Part shown: positions 1-8,006 of the stretch, piece after piece
Layout: each line of letters begins with the position of its first letter
How positions within the stretch are numbered: the first letter of the stretch is position 1
Program-made: the position numbers and the translations under genes
Source of the DNA: Caulobacter sp.
Lineage (GTDB): Bacteria > Pseudomonadota > Alphaproteobacteria > Caulobacterales > Caulobacteraceae
Assembly (NCBI GenBank): GCA_016125585.1
Contig: WGLL01000011.1
Span: forward strand, 62,001-126,000
Length of the DNA: 64,000 bases
Direction: 5' to 3'
The notes under the pieces: model-generated
The model's input: the letters and a program-made list of their open reading frames with translations, nothing else
Database searches by the model: none
What the model was told of the DNA's origin: nothing

Positions 1-129
1 GGCGATGGCCTTGCCGGCCACGGTGGCCACCAGGCCGTTTTGCCAGATTTGCGCGCCGGCCTTGACCGGCAAACGGGTGGTCTTCGGGTCGCGCTCCTTA
101 CGCGCCCGGGCGGCGTTCAGGGCGGCCAT
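1..129 (-). CDS. Capsid-associated protein, N-terminal part (DUF2190-like)
   Basis: Starts at ATG 129 directly after the stop of the I-like protease gene and runs off the left edge; 43 residues are visible. The start MAALNAARARKERD followed by a PVKAGAQIWQNGLV-type segment resembles the small capsid proteins that sit between the protease and the major head protein T in Mu-like phages. The assignment rests on that short match and on position. Confidence 0.5.
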   Translation of the reverse strand, partial: MAALNAARARKERDPKTTRLPVKAGAQIWQNGLVATVAGKAIA

Positions 130-1191
130 CTAGAGCCCCTCCTTCTTGGCGGCGAGGAAGTCTTCCTCGGACATCTCCATGGCCAGGCAGATGGCCCGGT
201 CCTCGTCGGAGAGGGTGACGGTGTCGGGATCGACCTTCTGGCGGTTGCCCGGGCCCGGCTTCAGGATCGTCGGCGAAACCGCCACGATCTTGGCGAAGCG
301 TTCGGGGTCGGAGCTGGCCAGCTCGATGAAGGTCGAGCGGGCGGCCGGGGTGATCTTGCCGGCCTCGATCGCTGCGTCGACGGCCGATTCAGCCGCCGTG
401 TTGGCCGTGTTCTGCTCCAGCTCGGCGAGGCGCTCGGTCAGGGTGACGACCGTCTCGCGCAGGTCGGAATCCGAACCGCCCTTGAGGGTCTTGATCGCGG
501 CGCAGATGGCGGGACCATCGGGCGCGCCGGTGAGGCCGGCCGCCGTGTTGATCGCGGCCAGGGTGGTGGCGGCGGTGGAGGCCTGGGCGGCCTCCGCCGT
601 CAGGGTGGCGATCCGCTCCAGGACTTGCTCCTGGGTGGCGGTTTCCGGAAGCCCGAGGGCCTCCAGGAGGGCTTTGTCCATGGGGGTGTTGTCTCCGGGC
701 TGGACGGGTTGCTCACTCGCCACAGCGGCGAGATCGAGGGCTGGGTTGTTGGTGAGGCCGGCGCGGAGGATGGCGGCGATGTTGCGCTGCTTGTCCTCGA
801 CGAAGGTGGGAGAGATGTAGCGGTACTGGCCGTCAGTCAGGGCGGCCCGGGCCTCGGCGGTCCACTCGACCCGGGCCCAGATGCCGTCCTCTCGCGCTTC
901 CAGCTGCTTCATCCAGCCGGCGGCCGGCGCTCGTCCGCCGACGCCGCGCACCGCCGAGAAGTCGGACTGGTGGTCGTAGTCGATGACCAGCTCGGCGCGG
1001 CTGCCGACCCGCTTCATGGACGTGGCGATCACACGCTCGGCAGCCGCCTTGTCCTTGAGAAGCCAGGGCTTGCGGCCGTCGTTGGGCGCGACCTCGCCAT
1101 AGGGAAACAGCTGCACCCACTCGGCGGGCTCGCCGGCGGCCGTGATCGCCAGGGCGGCGAGCGAAGTGGAGGTCAGGAAGGCGGTCTTCAT
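130..1191 (-). CDS. Mu I-like prohead protease/scaffold
   Basis: Resembles the Mu I protein, which cleaves and scaffolds the prohead. The N-terminal half carries family-typical segments (EWVQLFPYGEV, then VIDYDHQSDF near residue 70, then YRYISPTF near residue 140), followed by an Ala/Glu-rich helical scaffold-like region and an acidic C-terminus. I chose ATG 1191 (353 residues) over the upstream TTG at 1218 because it lies 37 bases from the dyad at 1228-1245, matching the spacing of the same dyad to the endolysin start. Next gene leftward is the capsid protein, adjacent. Confidence 0.85.
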   Translation of the reverse strand: MKTAFLTSTSLAALAITAAGEPAEWVQLFPYGEVAPNDGRKPWLLKDKAAAERVIATSMKRVGSRAELVIDYDHQSDFSAVRGVGGRAPAAGWMKQLEAREDGIWARVEWTAEARAALTDGQYRYISPTFVEDKQRNIAAILRAGLTNNPALDLAAVASEQPVQPGDNTPMDKALLEALGLPETATQEQVLERIATLTAEAAQASTAATTLAAINTAAGLTGAPDGPAICAAIKTLKGGSDSDLRETVVTLTERLAELEQNTANTAAESAVDAAIEAGKITPAARSTFIELASSDPERFAKIVAVSPTILKPGPGNRQKVDPDTVTLSDEDRAICLAMEMSEEDFLAAKKEGL

Positions 1192-1225
1192 CCCGGCAAA
1201 ACTGCCGGTTGGGACCAACCCGTCC

Positions 1226-1247
1226 CATGCTGAAATCCTTCAGCATG
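1226..1247 (-). promoter_or_regulatory. Dyad upstream of I operon; candidate Mor/C activator site (PI-like)
   Basis: CATGCTGAA-ATCC-TTCAGCATG is a perfect 9-base inverted repeat with a 4-base spacer. Its central 18 bases (1228-1245) are identical to 12787-12804, upstream of the endolysin. Both lie about 36 bases from the next start codon. In Mu the C protein activates late promoters in exactly these two places (Plys and PI), so I infer a binding site for the Mor/C-family protein encoded at 12811-13215. No clear -10 box is visible downstream. The leader to the I start also holds two hairpins, at 1193-1208 and 1207-1220. Confidence 0.6.
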
Positions 1248-1337
1248 AAGCCCGAAGGGATGGCTGAGGCGATCTTAGACACGGATCGGGACGGCGCGAA
1301 AGGCGCCCTAGTGGTCTCGCCTCACCGGCAAACGCAT

Positions 1338-2594
1338 CTACTCCACGACGGGTTTCCGGAAGGCGAGGACGCCGGTGCGGAAGGCGTCCAGCGACAGCTG
1401 GCCGTCTAGGCTGGTGCGGAACGACCACCAGCTGCCGGAGCCGCCGGGGGCCATATCGACGACGACGTCCACGACGCCCTGCGCCAGTTTGATCCGACGG
1501 ATGTAGCGGCGTAGCAGCAGCTGCTCCTCCCCCTCGGCCCAAATCCAGCGAATCTCGTCCGGGTCGGCGATCGCCTCGGCGGCCAGCGGCAGCGCCCGCA
1601 GGCGCGGCGCAGTCAGTCGAAGCGCCTGGCCGCTGGCGGTGGTGAACAGGGCCGGGCTGATCGGGACAGGCTCGCCGGCGGCGTCCCGGAAGACCTTGGC
1701 CGGTTTCACCAGCTCGAAGCGGTCGAAGAAGGCCCGCTCCGCCGCTGGCCGGTCCAGCGTCGGCATCGGCGACGGGCCGAGGCGGGGGGTTATCGGCGGC
1801 CGACCGCCCCCCATGACATCGGCGACCTGGGGCAGCCCCGCCCCGCCGCGAGGGGTTGCGCCGTCGAGCCAGGCCTGGCCGATATTGAAGTTGAAGCCCG
1901 GGTCGATCCCCTCCTCGATCACCGACGCTTCTCCGGTGCGCGGGTTGACGTAGGTCCGGTTCGGGAACCGGACCGGCTCCTCGGTCACCGACCATCCCCG
2001 GCGTTCGATCGTCCGCAGGTTCAGCTGGATGACGGTGCAGCGGCAGCGGAAACCGCAGGGCGGATAGTGGGTGGCCCACCAGGGATGGTCGACCGGCAGG
2101 ATGGTGCCGTGCCACTCCCGGTGCTGCAGGCGCGTCCGCCCGTCGCCGGCCTTGCCGCCGACGCAGACGTAACGGAGAAGCGGCAGCTGCTCTTTGGTGG
2201 CCTGGATGCGCTGCCAGCGCCCGGCCTGGAAGGCGCTCCGGAGGTTCGTGTCGAAGATCGTCCGCAGCCGGCGCGTCGAGCCCAGCTGGACGTCCTTCAG
2301 CTGGCCGTCGAGCGGGTCGGTCATCGCCTGCCGGCCCCACCACCCTTTGGAGCGCAGCAACGGCTCCAGCTGGTCGCGGAAGGTCTGGAAGGTCTGCCCC
2401 TCGGCCAAGGCCTTATCCAGCCCGGCGCGAATGTCGTAGAGGACATCGCGGCGCATCGCCTTGGCCACGGTGAACGCCTTGGCGTGCTCCTCCTCCCAGA
2501 CGTCCTGCCAGGCGAAGCCCTCCTGCAGGCCGCGCCCCCGGAAGTAGTCCAGCGCATCGGCCGGCGGCATCGGCTTGAGGAGGAGGTCGATCAT
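1338..2594 (-). CDS. Mu F-like head morphogenesis protein with C-terminal nuclease-like domain
   Basis: The first ~270 residues match the SPP1 gp7/Mu F minor head family: TNLRSAFQAGRW near residue 115, a REWHG segment and the Cys-rich HYPPCGFRCRCTV block near residue 185. The last ~130 residues (DPDEIRWIW, LLLRRYIRRIKL, GSWWSFRTSL) resemble the phage barnase/EndoU/ColicinE5/RelE-like (PBECR) nuclease domains often fused to F proteins. The gene lies between a LamG-like structural gene and the I-type protease. The nuclease tail is by resemblance only; catalytic residues are not proven. Confidence 0.8.
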   Translation of the reverse strand: MIDLLLKPMPPADALDYFRGRGLQEGFAWQDVWEEEHAKAFTVAKAMRRDVLYDIRAGLDKALAEGQTFQTFRDQLEPLLRSKGWWGRQAMTDPLDGQLKDVQLGSTRRLRTIFDTNLRSAFQAGRWQRIQATKEQLPLLRYVCVGGKAGDGRTRLQHREWHGTILPVDHPWWATHYPPCGFRCRCTVIQLNLRTIERRGWSVTEEPVRFPNRTYVNPRTGEASVIEEGIDPGFNFNIGQAWLDGATPRGGAGLPQVADVMGGGRPPITPRLGPSPMPTLDRPAAERAFFDRFELVKPAKVFRDAAGEPVPISPALFTTASGQALRLTAPRLRALPLAAEAIADPDEIRWIWAEGEEQLLLRRYIRRIKLAQGVVDVVVDMAPGGSGSWWSFRTSLDGQLSLDAFRTGVLAFRKPVVE

Positions 2595-2603
2595 GGGGAC
2601 GGC

Positions 2604-3335
2604 CTAGTAAACGACGGCCGAGCCGTAGAAGGCGCGCAGGCGCTTGTAGATGGTCAGTCGTTCCTCGTACTCGCGCCGGCGCGCCCCGGCTGCGCCCAGG
2701 CCGTAATAGACGTTCGTCGAGCCGGTGCCGCCGCCGGTGCGGCCCATCCAGACGTTGCCGGCGCCCGATCGCTCGAAGCCGCCCGTCGTTCCATCCGCGA
2801 CCATGCCGGCATCGGCGGTCTCGCTGCTGGAGAGCCGGTCGCCGCCGACGCCGATCTGGAGGTGGGGGAAGTCGTTCCACCCGCCCCAGCCGAACATGCA
2901 GACGGCCTTGCTGCCGACATCGGCCGGCCAGTTCAGCGCGGCTTGGCCGGAGCTGTTGTTGTTCCGATAGATGATCTGGGTCGTGCTGAGCGTGAAGCCC
3001 GTTCGGTTGGAGCCGTCGATGCTCTCCAGGGCCGACACCGCGCCACCCTTCGTGGCGATGAGCACCATGAACACCTCCTCGGCCGCCGGGATGACGACGC
3101 CGAGATCGAGGCGCTTGGTCGCAACGGTGTCGTGGCCGGTGATCGCCACCGAGGTTGCGGCATAGGTCGGTGCGCCGGCTTCGACGCCCGGCGTGGTCAA
3201 GGTCGCGCGGTTGAGCAGCGTGCTGGCCGCATTGACCCCGCAGATGTGCTCGAAGACCAGGTCACGGCGGTCGGGGATGAGAAGGCTGCCGCCCGGCTTG
3301 GTGAAGACGGCGGCGGGAGGGGCTCGCAGGGCCAT
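2604..3335 (-). CDS. Probable virion surface protein, LamG/jelly-roll-like
   Basis: 243 residues, not confidently recognised. The composition (many Gly, Ser, Thr, aromatic strands; segments such as FTLSTTQIIYRNNN, HLQIGVGGD, NVWMGRTGGGTGSTNVYYG) and the ending REYEERLTIYKRLRAFYG, common at the end of phage concanavalin-like sheet proteins, suggest a beta-sandwich decoration or fibre-associated protein. It sits directly downstream of the esterase tail-spike gene and a 64-residue protein, between portal and F, a place where Mu has no gene. Probably part of the same host-recognition cassette. Confidence 0.45.
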   Translation of the reverse strand: MALRAPPAAVFTKPGGSLLIPDRRDLVFEHICGVNAASTLLNRATLTTPGVEAGAPTYAATSVAITGHDTVATKRLDLGVVIPAAEEVFMVLIATKGGAVSALESIDGSNRTGFTLSTTQIIYRNNNSSGQAALNWPADVGSKAVCMFGWGGWNDFPHLQIGVGGDRLSSSETADAGMVADGTTGGFERSGAGNVWMGRTGGGTGSTNVYYGLGAAGARRREYEERLTIYKRLRAFYGSAVVY

Positions 3336-3343
3336 GGACGCTC

Positions 3344-3538
3344 CTAAGCGATCAGCTCGGCCGCATCGTCCTCGGTGACGCTGCGGCTCGTCTCGCCGAC
3401 CAGATGGACGAAGGTGAAGGCCCAGGGTTGGGGCTCGGCCTCCGCGTTGTAGTAGGCGCGGACCAGGCCGCCGGCGCGGACAGGTGCCTCGCTCCGGCCG
3501 GCCCGTTTCGCCCGGGACTTGAGGGTCTTGATCTTCAT
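3344..3538 (-). CDS. Small phage protein of unknown function (64 aa)
   Basis: I chose ATG 3538 (MKIKTLKSRAKRAGR...) rather than the upstream in-frame start because it falls just after the end of the tail-spike gene (3547). The N-terminus is Lys/Arg rich; the middle holds AYYNAEAEPQPWAFTFVHLVG and the tail is acidic. No family recognised. Its position in the tail-spike cassette suggests a small structural or chaperone role, which is inference. Confidence 0.5.
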   Translation of the reverse strand: MKIKTLKSRAKRAGRSEAPVRAGGLVRAYYNAEAEPQPWAFTFVHLVGETSRSVTEDDAAELIA

Positions 3539-3546
3539 GGCGGCCT

Positions 3547-6333
3547 CTACTGGACGATCGGGATGCGCGGGGTGACGCAGGCCCACTGCTCGATGGGTTC
3601 CGAAACCGCGTTGATGGTCTTGCGGATGTCGAAAAGGGCGTTGATCCCCTTGCGCTTAAGGTTGCCGCCGTAGGTGCCCCGGGCGTATTGCACCGTCTCG
3701 CCGCTGTTGGTCAGGGGCGCGGCCAGCTTGATCCGGACCTTGTTGCGGCCGACGATCCAGGGCAGGCCGACCAGCGTCAGGGAGCCGCCGACGTTGTCCA
3801 GGACGTCGAAGCCGTAGCGGGGCTGAGCGCCTACCGACGCGACCGTCAGACCGATCTCCTTGCAGTCCCAGTAGATCTGCGTGTTGGCCAGGTCGGCGTA
3901 GGCGATCTCGATCGTCGTGCTGGTGACGGCGACCACCGAGAGCGGCGCGAAGTTGTCCCAGGCCTCACGGTCGAACCAAACGCGCTTCAGGCAGATGCCG
4001 CGCCAGGCCCCGGTGATCGCGCTCTCCCGGTTGGAGTGGTGCGATCCGCCGACCTCGTAGAGCATGGCGTATTGCGGGCCAGCGATATGGACCAGGTCCG
4101 GATAGGCCTGCGCCAGCTGCAGCTGGGCCTCGGCGAGCTTCGGATCGTTGACCGAGCCTCGGGACGGGTGGTGGTGATCCTGGATGATGATCATGTGGAT
4201 CGGCCGGGTCTGCCCGGGGAACTTCGGCTTGATGTAGGTCTGCAGGTCGTTGAGCCGTTGCAGCAGGTAGCCGTAGTAGGCGGCCTTCGTGGTGCCGAGG
4301 TCGTAGTCCGTCGCGGCCTGCTGCCAGGTATCGGCGGCGAACTCGACCGACCAGCCCTTGGCCGCCGCCTTGGCCACGGCGGCATCGCAAGCCGCCTCCA
4401 GCATCGTCCAGCTGCCGTTGCTGCCGCCGCGATTGTTGGCGACGATCCCGGTGCTGCTGACGCCAGTGGACCAGCCCAGCAGCTGGAAGCCGGCCTTCGC
4501 CGGCGTCATGCGGTTTTCCTTGTCTAGCCGGTCCAGGACCGTGGCCCCGGTCTGATAGACCGGGCTCTCGCCCCAGTTCACGCCGCCGGAGGAATAGTTG
4601 GCTTCGACCATCGGCTGTAGCGCGCCGGTGAAGCGGACAAGCGGATCGACGAAACGGAGCCTGACCGCCTCGAACATCAGCAGGCCGTCGAGCGGCGCAG
4701 TGCTGATCGCGTTCATGCTGTCCGCCCCTTCGCTGTCGGACTGGCCGTCGCTCGCGTAGCAGGTCAGCTTGGCCGTGGGCCACACCGGGCCCCGGTAGCT
4801 GAGGGAGGCGAGGCCGGCCTGCAGCACGGCCTCGACGCTCTCGGCCGGGATGCCGACGAAGCTGCCGCCGGGGGTCAGTGTCAGCGCCGGCGTCTCCAGG
4901 GTGCCGTCCGTCAGGACACGGGGCCCAAGCTGGTCGTAGCTGTCGACGAAGGCGTCGGCGTATCCTGTCGGCAGCACCTTGGTCGAGACTTCGAAGTAGC
5001 TGCCCGGCTTCCAGCGGAACTGCTCAACGGCGACGCCGGCGACGTCGCGGTAAAGGACGGCGTCGCCGGCGACGACGACGTGGAAGTATCCACCCTCGGC
5101 AACGTCGGCCAGTCCGGTGGCGGTGTCGGGCTTGAACTGCGCGCCAGCGGCGGCCGTGACGTTGGCCACCTGGATGACGCCGGCAGCGTTGACGACCCCG
5201 ACCTGGGCCGGGCCGGCGGCGTTGACAATGCCCAGCTGCGTGACGCCGGCGGCGGCCACCGACGCCAGCACGCCGGCCTCGGTGGCGGCGACCAGGGCGA
5301 CGGCCTGGTCCTCACGCAAATCGATAGGCCCGCCACCGGTGATGGCCTGGGTTTCCCTGGCCGCGACGGCGGTGATGGCCTGGCCCTCGCGGGTGGCGAC
5401 GGCCGCGATCGCCACGTCCTCGCGCTGGTCGATGGGGCCACCGTTGGCGACGGCCTGCGCCTCCCTGGCCGCCACGGCGGTGATGGCCTGGCCTTCCCGG
5501 GTAGCGACGGCCGCGATCGCCACGTCCTCCCGCAGGTCGATCGGGCCGCCGTTGGCGATCGCCTGAGTTTCCCTGGCCGCGACGGCGGTGAGGGCTTGCC
5601 CTTGGCGGACCGCCACCGCTTCGACCGCCGCCTCCGTCAGCTCGTCAATGTAGACGAGCGCCTGGCCTTCCCGGGTCGCCACCGCCTGCACCCCGTCGGA
5701 TGCGGCGGCCTCGGCGGCGTCGTTGACCGCGATGATGCTCGCCGCCTGCTGCGCCTGGACTGCCGCCAGCGCGGCGGCCTGGTCGTCGCTGAGGCCATGC
5801 TGCAGGAACTGCACCATGTCAGCATAGGAGGCGTCGGCGGCCAGCGAGCCGCCAGCGATCAGCTCCTGCAGCAGGGTCAGGGGCGGCGCGCCTTCGTAGC
5901 GCACCATCACCACGCCTTCGATCGGATCGAGCTTCAGGACGGTCGCGCCGCTGCCAGGCTTGGAGCGGCGCATGGCGAAGGGCGCATTGATCAGAGGCGA
6001 CAGTCCCTCCAACGTCACCTCGCCGACGACGTGGACCAGGTCCAGGGCGACGACGCCGGCCGGCGGCAGGATGACCAGGCTATCGGCCGCCGTCATGGGG
6101 AAGGCGACCCTACCGCCGGTGCGGTTCACCCCGAGGACCGACAGCAGCACCTGGCCGTCGCTGGTGAGGACGCGCTGCTCGAACAGGCGGCCGTCCAGGT
6201 TCTGCGGGACAGGCGGCCCGGACTCCTGGGGCTGGGTCAGCGCCAGGACCAGTGTGGCCGCAAAGCCAGCGTAGCCCAGGAAGCTGCCGTCCTGGCGATA
6301 GAAGGGAAGTTCGGCGACGACCTGGCTGGTCAT
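3547..6333 (-). CDS. Tail-spike/fibre protein with repeat stalk and SGNH-esterase-like domain
   Basis: 928 residues. Residues ~1-190 look like an attachment region. Residues ~190-400 are Ala/Gln/Glu-rich with three 36-residue tandem repeats (core REGQAITAVAARE, NGGPIDLRED), as in trimeric fibre stalks. From ~520 a sialate-O-acetylesterase/SGNH-like domain follows: ASDGQSDSEG (Ser block), GIVANNRGGSNGSW, MIIIQDHHHPSRG near 719 and GGSHHSN near 763 (candidate His block). It probably deacetylates host surface polysaccharide during adsorption. The gene starts 4 bases inside the portal gene end. Finding it between portal and F is odd, since Mu fibre genes lie at the distal end. Confidence 0.7.
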   Translation of the reverse strand: MTSQVVAELPFYRQDGSFLGYAGFAATLVLALTQPQESGPPVPQNLDGRLFEQRVLTSDGQVLLSVLGVNRTGGRVAFPMTAADSLVILPPAGVVALDLVHVVGEVTLEGLSPLINAPFAMRRSKPGSGATVLKLDPIEGVVMVRYEGAPPLTLLQELIAGGSLAADASYADMVQFLQHGLSDDQAAALAAVQAQQAASIIAVNDAAEAAASDGVQAVATREGQALVYIDELTEAAVEAVAVRQGQALTAVAARETQAIANGGPIDLREDVAIAAVATREGQAITAVAAREAQAVANGGPIDQREDVAIAAVATREGQAITAVAARETQAITGGGPIDLREDQAVALVAATEAGVLASVAAAGVTQLGIVNAAGPAQVGVVNAAGVIQVANVTAAAGAQFKPDTATGLADVAEGGYFHVVVAGDAVLYRDVAGVAVEQFRWKPGSYFEVSTKVLPTGYADAFVDSYDQLGPRVLTDGTLETPALTLTPGGSFVGIPAESVEAVLQAGLASLSYRGPVWPTAKLTCYASDGQSDSEGADSMNAISTAPLDGLLMFEAVRLRFVDPLVRFTGALQPMVEANYSSGGVNWGESPVYQTGATVLDRLDKENRMTPAKAGFQLLGWSTGVSSTGIVANNRGGSNGSWTMLEAACDAAVAKAAAKGWSVEFAADTWQQAATDYDLGTTKAAYYGYLLQRLNDLQTYIKPKFPGQTRPIHMIIIQDHHHPSRGSVNDPKLAEAQLQLAQAYPDLVHIAGPQYAMLYEVGGSHHSNRESAITGAWRGICLKRVWFDREAWDNFAPLSVVAVTSTTIEIAYADLANTQIYWDCKEIGLTVASVGAQPRYGFDVLDNVGGSLTLVGLPWIVGRNKVRIKLAAPLTNSGETVQYARGTYGGNLKRKGINALFDIRKTINAVSEPIEQWACVTPRIPIVQ
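5311..5634 (-). repeat. Three tandem 108-bp repeats in the tail-spike stalk
   Basis: Copies begin at 5311, 5419 and 5527, each 108 bp and encoding 36 residues with the core GGPIDLRED...REGQAITAVAARE. They are close but not identical, with synonymous and a few coding changes. Such repeats can change in number and so alter fibre length. Confidence 0.85.
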
Positions 6334-8006
6334 AGTTGGTCCTCAAGTTCGGTGAGCAGATCGCCGGCGACGCCGGCCAGGCGAGCGGAGAAGGAGGCGC
6401 GGGCCAGGCGCTCGGTCAGTTCGGTGACATCCATGCTGGCCATGGCCTCGGCCAGCCGGGCCCGGGCCTGCTCGATGCCGCCGGCCTCGGCCAGGAAGGC
6501 GTCCAGGTCGTCGGCAAGGGGCGACGTCACCCATTCGCCATCCCCGACCACGTCACCGATCAGCAGGTCGATCGGATCGGGGTCCTGGCCCTCGGCGGCC
6601 GATGCCGCCAGCTGCAGGGCTCGCCTCCGGTCGAGCAATGGCCCTAAGAGCCCCTGAGAAGCCTGAGAGGCCCTTCGTCCGGGTTGGGCGGGGGATTGGC
6701 GCGCCCCCGGGTCGTTGGCGGGCAACGGCGGCGTTTTATCGGCGGCCGGCTCGGCCGCCTTCGGGGCCGTCAACAGCTCCTCGTCCTTGGCCGGATCGGG
6801 CAGGCCAAGCCGGTCGCGGATGACCGACACCCCGACCTTGCCGCCCATGCTCACGAACTCGCGGACGGCCGGCATCATCTTCTCGGCGTCCCAGGCATCG
6901 GCGCGGCCGATCCTAATCTTCGGGTACTTGCCGCTCCTGGGCGGGCCCCGGTTGAAGTCGACGATGTAGCGCCCAATGTCCCGGCTGAGGGTCGCGCCCA
7001 GCGCCTTGGCGTCGGCGCGCTCGATGTCACTCCGGACGTCGTTGTGTTCCTTGCCGACCGCATGGCCGCCGGCGATGGCGTCCGTGGTCGCCGTCTGCCC
7101 TAGGACCGCCTTCGAGACCTGCTGGTCGAACCAGTCGGCGGCCGTCTTGAACAACGAGCCGTCCGCGCCGCTCGCCCCGTTCTCGAAGGTGATGTCCATC
7201 GACTTGGGGATGATGGCGGCCGCGTCGGTGCCGATGTCGGCCACGGCCCGCAGCAGGGCGCGTTTCTCTTCCGGGGTAGCGCCGCCATCGTATTTGCCGA
7301 GGCGCAGCGGCAGGCCATAGACCTCGCAGAACGCCACCCAGTCCTTGACCGAATAGTTCTTGAACATCCACGCCCAGGACACCGGCCGGGCAAGGCCTCC
7401 CCGGATGACCAAGCCGCTCTTGGCACGGATGCGGTGGAAGACGAACTTGGCCGGATCGAGCGCCTGCAGCTGGCCGTCATCGCCGATCAGCATCGGCTCG
7501 CGGCCGGCCAGCTCGTCAAATCGGACCCAGCGCGGATCAACGAACTCCAGCCTGTCGGGCCACCACCTGGTCGCCGTCTGGGTCCAGATGATCTCCGTGA
7601 CCGAGAAGCCTTTGCCAACGGCGTCCAGGATGTCGAACAGGTCGTCTTCCAGGGTGTCACGGTCCAGCCACTCGCGGACCAGGTCGGCGTCGGCCTGGCC
7701 CTCCGCGTCGTCGCTCGCCGCCTCGACGGTCATCTCCAGCTGCGAGACCTGGCGTTTCCGTGTTCCCAGCACGCCGACGTAGTGGAGGTCCTTCTCCTCC
7801 ATCTCTTCGGCCAGCTCGAAATAGGCGCGCGGGTCGCCGGCCTCGGCGGACCGCAGGATGCCGGCCAGGCGGCCGGGCGTCAGGCCCTGAGCCGGGTGGC
7901 CGGCGATGATCGAGCGCGCGGCGGCGACGGTCGGGGTCGCGACCTCCTCGGTGAGGCGGGTGAAGTCGATCGGCCGCCCCAGCCAGTCGACAAGCGGAGT
8001 GGGCAT
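6330..8006 (-). CDS. Portal protein, Mu gp29-like (DUF935)
   Basis: 558 residues, usual for the family. It has the DUF935 pattern: MPTPLVDWLGRPID start, LHYVGVLGTRKRQV near residue 75, FDILDAVGKGFSVTEIIW near 125, HRIRAKSGL, the WAFCEVYGLPLRLGKYD-type block near 225, and KAVLGQTATTDAIAGGHAVG near 300. It forms the dodecameric DNA entry vertex. The start at 8006 overlaps the end of the large terminase gene, indicating translational coupling. The C-terminal ~130 residues are Pro/Ala rich then helical. Confidence 0.93.
   Translation of the reverse strand: MPTPLVDWLGRPIDFTRLTEEVATPTVAAARSIIAGHPAQGLTPGRLAGILRSAEAGDPRAYFELAEEMEEKDLHYVGVLGTRKRQVSQLEMTVEAASDDAEGQADADLVREWLDRDTLEDDLFDILDAVGKGFSVTEIIWTQTATRWWPDRLEFVDPRWVRFDELAGREPMLIGDDGQLQALDPAKFVFHRIRAKSGLVIRGGLARPVSWAWMFKNYSVKDWVAFCEVYGLPLRLGKYDGGATPEEKRALLRAVADIGTDAAAIIPKSMDITFENGASGADGSLFKTAADWFDQQVSKAVLGQTATTDAIAGGHAVGKEHNDVRSDIERADAKALGATLSRDIGRYIVDFNRGPPRSGKYPKIRIGRADAWDAEKMMPAVREFVSMGGKVGVSVIRDRLGLPDPAKDEELLTAPKAAEPAADKTPPLPANDPGARQSPAQPGRRASQASQGLLGPLLDRRRALQLAASAAEGQDPDPIDLLIGDVVGDGEWVTSPLADDLDAFLAEAGGIEQARARLAEAMASMDVTELTERLARASFSARLAGVAGDLLTELEDQL

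Noticed and set aside
1226-1247. Dyad read as an intrinsic terminator after the F-like gene
   Set aside because: No T-tract follows on the minus strand, and the identical core lies at matching distance before another operon; a regulatory site fits better, though an RNA role is not excluded.
5080-6657. 525-codon plus-strand frame opposite the tail-spike and portal genes
   Set aside because: It is the shadow of a repeat-rich gene; no ribosome site and no protein-like motif.
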